In this document: positions 58,683 to 64,000 of the stretch, one piece after another
Layout: every line of letters begins with the position of its first letter
How positions within the stretch are numbered: the first letter of the stretch is position 1
Assembly (NCBI RefSeq): GCF_024436035.1
Contig: NZ_JANFNG010000013.1
Span: 1 to 64,000 of the forward strand
Length of the DNA stretch: 64,000 nt
From: Streptomyces humicola
Lineage (GTDB): Bacteria > Actinomycetota > Actinomycetes > Streptomycetales > Streptomycetaceae
Direction: 5' to 3'
Translations under genes and position numbers: made by a program
The notes under the pieces: generated by a model
Told to the model about the DNA's origin: nothing
Database searches by the model: none
What the model saw: only the letters and a program-made list of their open reading frames with translations

Positions 58683-59131
58683 TGGCCATGCCCCTTCCGA
58701 GCCCTTGGTCGGCTCCTGGTCCCGGATGCGTTCGGTCCGAGATGCGTCATCTGCCCGGCGCACGCCGGCTCGGCCCAGTGGAACACCGCTCACCGGCTGT
58801 GGGCAACTCGCTACTGATGACCGTTGTCATCGTCGATGACCTGCGCCGATGCGGGGGCGCCCGGCCGAAGCGGCGACGGTACGGTGACGGTGCGGTGACC
58901 TGCGGACGTCCGCAGGCTGTCCGGAATCCGCAAATCCGATAGCCTCGGCCGTCGCCTACCATCACTACGACACGGTGCCCGGCGGCACCGGTGCGGCCCC
59001 GCGGGCCCTCGCTCTCCCAGCGCCGGCGGCCCTCGCCGGCCTCCGGCGCCGGCGGTGCTCCTGCGAGCATCCGGTTTCCCGGATCCGAGGGGGCGCACCC
59101 GTGGTACACGACGAAACAGGAGAACCCACAT

Positions 59132-59881
59132 ATGATCGGCCTCGTGCTGGCGGCCGGCGCCGGACGGCGTCTTCGCCCCTACACCGACACCCTGCCGAAG
59201 GCGCTGGTGCCGGTGGACCCGGCGGGAGAGGGCACCACCACGGTCCTCGACCTGACGCTGGGGAACTTCGCCGAGGTCGGTCTGAAGGACGCCGCCATCG
59301 TCGTGGGATACCGCTCCGAGGCCGTCGTCGAGCGCCAGGCGGCGCTGGAGAAGAAGTACGGCGTCAAGCTGCACCTCGTCCACAACGACAAGGCCGAGGA
59401 GTGGAACAACGCCTACTCGCTGTGGTGCGCCCGTGACGTCATCGCCGAGGGCGTCATCCTCGCCAACGGCGACACCGTCCACCCGGTCTCCGTCGAGCGC
59501 AGCCTCCTCGACGCCCGCGGCAACGGACAGCAGATCATCCTCGCGCTCGACACGGTCAAGACCCTCGCCGACGAGGAGATGAAGGTCGTCGCCGATCCCG
59601 CCAAGGGCGTGCGCCGCATCACCAAGCTGATGGACCCGGCCGCGGCGAGCGGCGAGTACATCGGCGTCACCCTCATCGAGCCCACGGCGGCGGCACCGCT
59701 CGCCGACGCGCTGAAGGCCACGTACGAGCGCGATCCGCAGCTGTACTACGAGGACGGCTACCAGGAGCTCGTCGACCGCGGTTTCCAGGTCGACACCGCC
59801 GCCATCGGCACCGTCAGCTGGGTGGAGATCGACAACCACGACGACCTCAACCGCGCCCGGGAGATCGCGTGCCAGTACTGA
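59132..59881 (+). CDS. NTP_transferase-type nucleotidyltransferase (LicC/phosphocholine cytidylyltransferase-like)
   Basis: A 249-residue nucleotidyltransferase. LVLAAGAGRRLRPYTDTLPK is the nucleotide and phosphate motif, EWNNAYSLWCAR is seen in LicC-type CTP enzymes, and LANGDTVHP gives the metal-binding Asp. It should activate a phospho-alcohol or sugar phosphate with CTP or another NTP. AGGAGA lies 8 bases before the ATG. Its last 13 bases overlap the next gene, so it opens a coupled operon with the alcohol dehydrogenase and CDP-alcohol transferase. Confidence 0.85.
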   Translation: MIGLVLAAGAGRRLRPYTDTLPKALVPVDPAGEGTTTVLDLTLGNFAEVGLKDAAIVVGYRSEAVVERQAALEKKYGVKLHLVHNDKAEEWNNAYSLWCARDVIAEGVILANGDTVHPVSVERSLLDARGNGQQIILALDTVKTLADEEMKVVADPAKGVRRITKLMDPAAASGEYIGVTLIEPTAAAPLADALKATYERDPQLYYEDGYQELVDRGFQVDTAAIGTVSWVEIDNHDDLNRAREIACQY

Positions 59882-60930
59882 CCCGGCTCATCCCATCCCC
59901 GGTCGTCGTCGACATCAGGTCCGGCGCCCTGGACGACCTGGCAGGCCTCCTCGCCGACCAGAGGATCTCCAGCTCGGGCAAGCTGGCCTTCGCCATCAGC
60001 AACGGCTCCGGGGCGGCGCTGCGCGCCCGGCTGGCCCCGGCACTGCCCGGCGCGGACTGGTTCGAGGTGGGGGGCGGAAGCATCGACGCCGCCGTCAAGC
60101 TGGCGGACTCGATGCGCGGCAAGCGGTACGAAGCGGTGGTCGCCCTCGGCGGCGGAAAGATCATCGACGCGGCCAAGTACGCCGCCGCACGTGTCGGTCT
60201 GCCGCTGGTCGCTGTCGCGACGAACCTGTCGCACGACGGCATCTGCTCGCCGGTCGCAACCCTGGACAACGACAACGGCCGCGGCTCCTACGGCGTCCCG
60301 GCGCCCATCGCCGTGGTCATCGACCTCACGGTGATCCGTCAGGCCCCGCAGCGCTTCGTCCGCTCGGGGATCGGCGACGCGATCTCCAACATCTCGGCGA
60401 TCGCCGACTGGGAGCTCTCCCACCGGGAGACCGGAGAACGGGTCGACGGCCTGGCCGCCGCGATGGCCCGTACCGCCGGCGAATCGGTGCTGCGGCACCC
60501 GGGAGGCACCGGCGACGACGACTTCCTCGTCACCCTCGCCGAGGCGTTGGTGCTCTCCGGCATCGCCATGTCGGTCAGCGGTGACAGCCGCCCGGCCTCC
60601 GGTGCCTGCCACGAGATTCTCCACGCCTTCGACCTGCTCCACCCCCGGCGCGCGCCGTCGCACGGTGAAGGAGCGGGCCTCGGCGCCGCGTTCGCGATGT
60701 TCCTGCGCGGAGCCGTGGAGGAGGCGGGCACCATCGCCGAGGTGCTGCGACGCCATGCACTGCCGGTCCTGCCGAGCGACATCGGCTTCACCGAGCAGGA
60801 GTTCCTCAGCGTAGTGGCGTACGCTCCGCAGACTCGCCCCGGGCGCTACACGATCCTGGAGCACCTGGACCTCGACACCGACGCGATCAGGGATGCGTAC
60901 GCGGACTATGTCAAAGCCATCGGTAGCTGA
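59869..60930 (+). CDS. Glycerol-1-phosphate dehydrogenase-like enzyme (AraM/EgsA family)
   Basis: A 353-residue NAD(P)-dependent, metal-containing dehydrogenase. VALGGGKIIDAAKYAA is the dinucleotide motif, VATNLSHDGICSPVATLDN the substrate loop, SGDSRPASGACHEILHAFD and PSHGEGAGLGAAFAMF hold the metal-binding Asp/His residues. This is the pattern of the G1P dehydrogenase (Fe-ADH_2) group, which makes sn-glycerol-1-phosphate from DHAP. The overlap with the gene before and after places it in the same pathway. Substrate is by family only. Confidence 0.82.
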   Translation: MPVLTRLIPSPVVVDIRSGALDDLAGLLADQRISSSGKLAFAISNGSGAALRARLAPALPGADWFEVGGGSIDAAVKLADSMRGKRYEAVVALGGGKIIDAAKYAAARVGLPLVAVATNLSHDGICSPVATLDNDNGRGSYGVPAPIAVVIDLTVIRQAPQRFVRSGIGDAISNISAIADWELSHRETGERVDGLAAAMARTAGESVLRHPGGTGDDDFLVTLAEALVLSGIAMSVSGDSRPASGACHEILHAFDLLHPRRAPSHGEGAGLGAAFAMFLRGAVEEAGTIAEVLRRHALPVLPSDIGFTEQEFLSVVAYAPQTRPGRYTILEHLDLDTDAIRDAYADYVKAIGS

Positions 60931-61693
60931 ACTGCGGCCGGTCGTTCACCCCTCGGGGCTGAAGGACCGGCGCAGCGGTGAACACTGGGCCGGGCGTTAC
61001 TACATGCGGGAGATCTCGCTGCGGTGCACCCGGCTGCTGGTCAACACCCGCCTGTCGCCGAACCAGTTCACCGGACTGATGATCGTCGCCGGAGTGGCGG
61101 CGGGCGCGGTGCTGCTCGTTCCGGGCCTCGCGGGCGCCGTGCTCGGCGCCCTGCTGATACAGCTGTACCTGCTGCTGGACTGCGTGGACGGCGAGTTGGC
61201 GCGCTGGACGAAGAAGACGTCGATCACCGGGGTCTACCTCGACCGCATCGGCCACTACCTATCGGAGGCGGCGCTGCTCGTCGGCTTCGGCGTCCGTGCC
61301 GCCGACATATTCCACAGGGCGGGCGCGACGACCCAGTGGGGGTACGCGTTCATCGGCACGCTCGCCGCGCTCGGCGCGATCCTGATCAAGGCCGAGACCG
61401 ATCTGGTGGACGTCGCACGGTCGCGCAGCGGACTTCCCGCGGTGAAGGACGAGGCGTCGGTGCCGCGGTCCTCCGGGCTCGCGCTCGCCCGCAGGGCGGC
61501 CGCCGCGCTCAAGTTCCACCGACTGGTCGGCGGGGTCGAGGCCTCGCTGGTCATCCTCGCCGCGGGCATCGCCGACACCGTCCACGGCGGGCTGTTCTTT
61601 GCCCGGATCGCGGTCGGCGTCCTCGCCGCGATCGCGGTGGTGCAGACCCTGCTCCACCTCATCAGCATCCTCGCATCGAGCAGGCTGCGGTGA
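60908..61693 (+). CDS. CDP-alcohol phosphatidyltransferase-family protein with altered motif
   Basis: A 261-residue membrane enzyme with six helices. The family motif D-x2-DG-x2-AR-x8-G-x3-D-x3-D is present as LLDCVDGELAR, then TG and LDRIGH. The last Asp, the catalytic base in characterised members, is His. It should transfer a phospho-alcohol from a CDP donor to an acceptor. The ATG at 60908 is preferred over 60893. It overlaps the dehydrogenase by 23 bases and the next GTG overlaps its TGA. The donor may be the CDP compound made by the first gene (inference). Confidence 0.85.
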   Translation: MSKPSVAELRPVVHPSGLKDRRSGEHWAGRYYMREISLRCTRLLVNTRLSPNQFTGLMIVAGVAAGAVLLVPGLAGAVLGALLIQLYLLLDCVDGELARWTKKTSITGVYLDRIGHYLSEAALLVGFGVRAADIFHRAGATTQWGYAFIGTLAALGAILIKAETDLVDVARSRSGLPAVKDEASVPRSSGLALARRAAAALKFHRLVGGVEASLVILAAGIADTVHGGLFFARIAVGVLAAIAVVQTLLHLISILASSRLR

Positions 61694-61725
61694 AGGCGGT
61701 GAAGGCGGTGAAGGCGGTGAAGGCG
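61690..61725 (+). repeat. Four perfect 9-base tandem repeats at the glycosyltransferase start
   Basis: GTGAAGGCG occurs four times in a row (61690, 61699, 61708, 61717) and decays into GCGAAGGAG and GCGAAGGCG. In frame it codes for VKA repeats, and each copy offers a GTG start. Confidence 0.85.
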
Positions 61726-62640
61726 GCGAAGGAGGCGAAGGCGGCGACGACGGTGGATGCGCGGACGATGAAGCTCGGCGCCGTGGTGCTCACCATGGGC
61801 AACCGTCCCGCCGAGCTGCGTACCCTGCTCGACTCGGTCGCCAAGCAGCGCGGCGAGGCGGTGGAGATCGTCGTGGTGGGCAACGGGTCGCCGCTGCCGG
61901 AGCTCCCCGAGGGGATCCGTACCGTCGAGCTGCCCGAGAACCTCGGCATCCCCGCCGGCCGCAACGTCGGCATCGAGGCGTTCGGGCCCGGCGGCAGCGA
62001 GGTCGATGCGCTGCTCTTCCTCGACGACGACGGTCTGCTGCCGAGCGACGACACCGCGGAGCTGGTCCGCGACGCCTTCGCCGCCGACCCGCGCCTCGGC
62101 ATCATCAGCTTCCGCATCACCGACCCCGTCACCGGCACCACGCAGCGCCGCCACGTCCCCAGGCTGCGCGCGTCGGACCCGATGCGCTCCTCGCGCGTGA
62201 CAACCTTCCTCGGCGGCGCCAGCGCGGTCCGGACCGCCGTCTTCCAGCAGGTCGGCGGCCTGCCCGGCGAGTTCTTCTACGCCCACGAGGAGACGGACCT
62301 GGCCTGGCGGGCTCTTGACGCCGGGTGGTCGGTCGACTACAGATCCGACATGGTGCTCGAGCATCCCGCAACCGCGCCCAGCCGGCACGCCGTCTACCAC
62401 CGTATGGTGGCGAGAAACCGCGTCTGGCTGGCCCGGCGCAACCTGCCGGCTCCGCTCGTCCCGCTGTATCTGGGCACGTGGATCGTGCTCACCCTGGTCC
62501 GCCGCCCGTCACGGCCGGCCCTGAGGGCATGGCTGGGAGGGTTCAAGGAGGGCTGGACCACCCCCTGTGGCCCACGCCGTCCGATGAAGTGGCGTACGGT
62601 TTGGCGGCTGACCCGACTGGGCCGACCCCCGATCATCTGA
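61690..62640 (+). CDS. GT2 family glycosyltransferase
   Basis: A 316-residue enzyme if started at the GTG overlapping the previous stop (GTGA at 61690); the ATG at 61768 would give 290 residues without the VKA repeat. The GT-A fold begins LGAVVLTMGNRPAELRTLLD; LLFLDDDGLLP is the DxD motif; FFYAHEETDLAWRALDAGW is the acceptor-side ED motif. It adds a sugar from a nucleotide donor. In the operon it would decorate or prime the product of the CDP-alcohol transferase. No membrane helix except a possible short one near residue 270. Confidence 0.85.
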   Translation: MKAVKAVKAVKAAKEAKAATTVDARTMKLGAVVLTMGNRPAELRTLLDSVAKQRGEAVEIVVVGNGSPLPELPEGIRTVELPENLGIPAGRNVGIEAFGPGGSEVDALLFLDDDGLLPSDDTAELVRDAFAADPRLGIISFRITDPVTGTTQRRHVPRLRASDPMRSSRVTTFLGGASAVRTAVFQQVGGLPGEFFYAHEETDLAWRALDAGWSVDYRSDMVLEHPATAPSRHAVYHRMVARNRVWLARRNLPAPLVPLYLGTWIVLTLVRRPSRPALRAWLGGFKEGWTTPCGPRRPMKWRTVWRLTRLGRPPII

Positions 62641-62708
62641 CAAGCTCGATCTGAGACCATCGGGCGCAGGCCGGGATCCCGCCCCGGCCCCGCACCAAGA
62701 GGACGAAA

Positions 62709-63647
62709 GTGTCAACTGTGAGCGATACCACGCATCAGAGCGCGGTCGCCGTCAGCACCAGGCCGGCGCCGTTGCCGGGTGACGGCCTGTCCCCGGCCGA
62801 GCTGGCGGCCAAGCACGGTCTCTCGGTCAGTGGCGCCCGGCCGCCGTTGCCGGACTACGTACGACAGCTGTGGGGCCGGCGGCACTTCATCGTCGCGTAC
62901 TCGGTGGCGCGGTTGACCGCGCAGTACACCAACGCGCGGCTGGGCCAGATCTGGAACGTGCTGACGCCGATGCTGAACGCGGCGGTGTACTACCTGATCT
63001 TCGGCGTGCTGATGAACAGTAAGCGCGGCATCGACAACTACATCGCATACCTGGTCATCGGTGTCTTCGTCTTCAACTTCACGCAGTCTGCGATCCTGGC
63101 GGGCACGCGGGCGATCTCGGACAACCTGGGACTGATCCGAGCGCTGCACTTCCCCCGGGCATGCCTGCCGATCTCGATCACGCTGATCCAGCTGCAGCAG
63201 CTGCTGTATTCACTGATCGTGCTGGTCTCGATCGTGCTGATGACGGGCGAGACCGTGGGTATGGGGTGGCTGCTGATCATCCCGGCGCTGCTGCTGCAGT
63301 GCGTGTTCAACATCGGCTGTGCGATGTTCGTGGCGCGTATCGGCAGCGAGGTGACCGATGTCGCCCAGTTGATGCCGTTCCTGTTGCGGACCTGGATGTA
63401 CCTGTCCGGCGTCATGTACTCCATCACGACGGTCAAGTCGCACCTGCCCGGTGTTTTCGGGGTGATGCTGGAGCTGAATCCGGCGGCCGTGTACATCGAT
63501 CTGATGAGGTACTCGCTGATGAGCAGCTTCACCTCGTCCCAACTGCCGCACCACGTATGGTTCGCGGCGTTGGCATGGTCGGCGATCGCAGGCATCGGCG
63601 GATTCGTGTTCTTCTGGAAGGCTGAGGAGAGGTACGGCCGTGGCTGA
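62709..63647 (+). CDS. ABC-2 type polymer exporter permease (TagG/Wzm-like)
   Basis: A 312-residue permease with six helices. LWGRRHFIVAYSVARLTAQY, TNARLGQIWNVLTPMLNAAV and YYLIFGVLMNSKRGIDNYIA form the TagG/Wzm start. LMPFLLRTWMYLSGVMYSIT and LNPAAVYIDLMRYSLM are the C-terminal blocks. Such permeases export teichoic acids or O-antigen-type polymers. GTG at 62709 has AGAGGACGAAA upstream. The next gene overlaps by 8 bases. Confidence 0.9.
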   Translation: MSTVSDTTHQSAVAVSTRPAPLPGDGLSPAELAAKHGLSVSGARPPLPDYVRQLWGRRHFIVAYSVARLTAQYTNARLGQIWNVLTPMLNAAVYYLIFGVLMNSKRGIDNYIAYLVIGVFVFNFTQSAILAGTRAISDNLGLIRALHFPRACLPISITLIQLQQLLYSLIVLVSIVLMTGETVGMGWLLIIPALLLQCVFNIGCAMFVARIGSEVTDVAQLMPFLLRTWMYLSGVMYSITTVKSHLPGVFGVMLELNPAAVYIDLMRYSLMSSFTSSQLPHHVWFAALAWSAIAGIGGFVFFWKAEERYGRG

Positions 63648-64000
63648 GCAGAGCGGCGCCGCTGCGGCGCGGACCACCAACGCGGACGGCGAACGGGTGC
63701 CGACGGTCATTGTGGACGATGTGCACATCGTCTACCGGGTCCATGGCGCGGGAAGCGGCAAGGGCAGTGCGACGGCGGCGCTGAGCCGGATCGTGCAGCG
63801 CAAGACCTCGCCGAACGTCCGCGAGGTGCACGCGGTGCGCGGGGTGAGCTTCGTCGCATACCGCGGTGAGGCGATCGGGATCATCGGTTCCAACGGTTCG
63901 GGGAAGTCGACGATCCTGCGGGCGATCGCCGGTCTGCTGCCGGCCGAGAAGGGCAAGATCTACACCGATGGCCAGCCGTCGCTGCTCGGCGTCAACGCGG
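63640..64000 (+). CDS. ABC transporter ATP-binding protein (TagH/Wzt-like), partial
   Basis: The frame starts at GTG 63640 (GGAGAG upstream), overlaps the permease stop and runs off the window after 120 residues. VDDVHIVYRVHGAGSGKGSA is followed by EVHAVRGVSFVAYRGEAIGI and Walker A GSNGSGKST (about residue 90). The early position of a long loop before the Walker A is typical of TagH-type ATPases. It completes the exporter of the operon. Confidence 0.85.
   Translation, partial: MAEQSGAAAARTTNADGERVPTVIVDDVHIVYRVHGAGSGKGSATAALSRIVQRKTSPNVREVHAVRGVSFVAYRGEAIGIIGSNGSGKSTILRAIAGLLPAEKGKIYTDGQPSLLGVNA

Noticed and set aside
1..64000. tRNA, rRNA or riboswitch genes
   Set aside because: I looked for tRNA T-loop (GGTTCGAATCC-like) segments, CCA-proximal stems and known riboswitch cores and saw no convincing candidate; a tRNAscan/Infernal run would settle this.

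Overview
The window is chromosomal DNA from a high-GC actinomycete, very probably a Streptomyces. The coding style is strongly GC-biased, GTG starts are common, RBS are GGAG/AGGA-type, and many families are typical of Streptomyces (PP2C/SpoIIE phosphatase with PAS and GAF domains, tgm graspetide locus, SCO6745 family, DUF6343, DUF3311 with SSS symporter). I see no rRNA, tRNA, CRISPR array, integrase, transposase or phage gene. The mix of small catabolic operons, decayed genes and a surface-polymer locus suggests an accessory part of the chromosome rather than the conserved core.

Left part (1-25.7 kb). It starts with an MgtC-like membrane protein. A divergent metal-resistance pair follows: an ArsR/NmtR-type sensor and a P1B-4 metal efflux ATPase with a coupled 2Fe-2S/thioredoxin-fold protein. 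Next come a membrane-anchored esterase and a DedA protein. A decay zone at about 7.2-8.7 kb holds remnants of an aminotransferase, a secreted protein and an AtuA-like protein, followed by an intact DUF4387 gene. Then come a ferritin-like/VIT1 protein, a cold-shock protein, a fatty acyl-CoA ligase, an isoaspartyl methyltransferase, an Rv2629/Balon-like ribosome hibernation factor, a secreted ricin-type lectin, and a NuoF-like flavoprotein coupled to a membrane cytochrome-like protein. An ATP-grasp RiPP (graspetide) locus with a resolvase-like companion follows, then a GH3 lipoprotein preceded by a CebR-like operator, a PAS-GAF-PP2C phosphatase, a truncated molybdenum-hydroxylase Fe-S subunit and a GH13 glucosidase.

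Middle part (25.8-42.3 kb). An MHS-type transporter sits beside a 3-hydroxybutyrate dehydrogenase. A frameshifted phosphatase remnant is followed by a two-domain AsnC regulator divergent from an M20 amidohydrolase, DUF3311 and SSS symporter operon. A minus-strand run then encodes a yeast-type cytosine deaminase, an IPNS-family oxygenase, a saccharopine-dehydrogenase-like reductase and a GT39-like membrane protein. A PucR regulator and an NCS1 cytosine permease complete a probable pyrimidine-base uptake and conversion module. A Tat-exported purple acid phosphatase follows.

Right part (42.3-64 kb). paaABCDE (phenylacetyl-CoA epoxidase), a paaH-type dehydrogenase and paaK lie together with two matching operator-like sites. 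Later ring-cleavage genes (paaG, paaZ, paaJ) are absent here. Next are an ABC-F protein, two transporters, a GT39-like protein, an SCO6745 protein, an enoyl-CoA hydratase, an RsbW-like ATPase, IPP isomerase and a CDF metal transporter. The last 5 kb is a tightly coupled plus-strand operon: nucleotidyltransferase, glycerol-1-phosphate dehydrogenase-like enzyme, CDP-alcohol phosphotransferase with an altered catalytic motif, GT2 glycosyltransferase, and a TagGH-like ABC exporter that runs off the window. I read it as a candidate system for making and exporting a phosphodiester-linked surface polymer, and consider it and the graspetide locus the two best candidates for undescribed biology.
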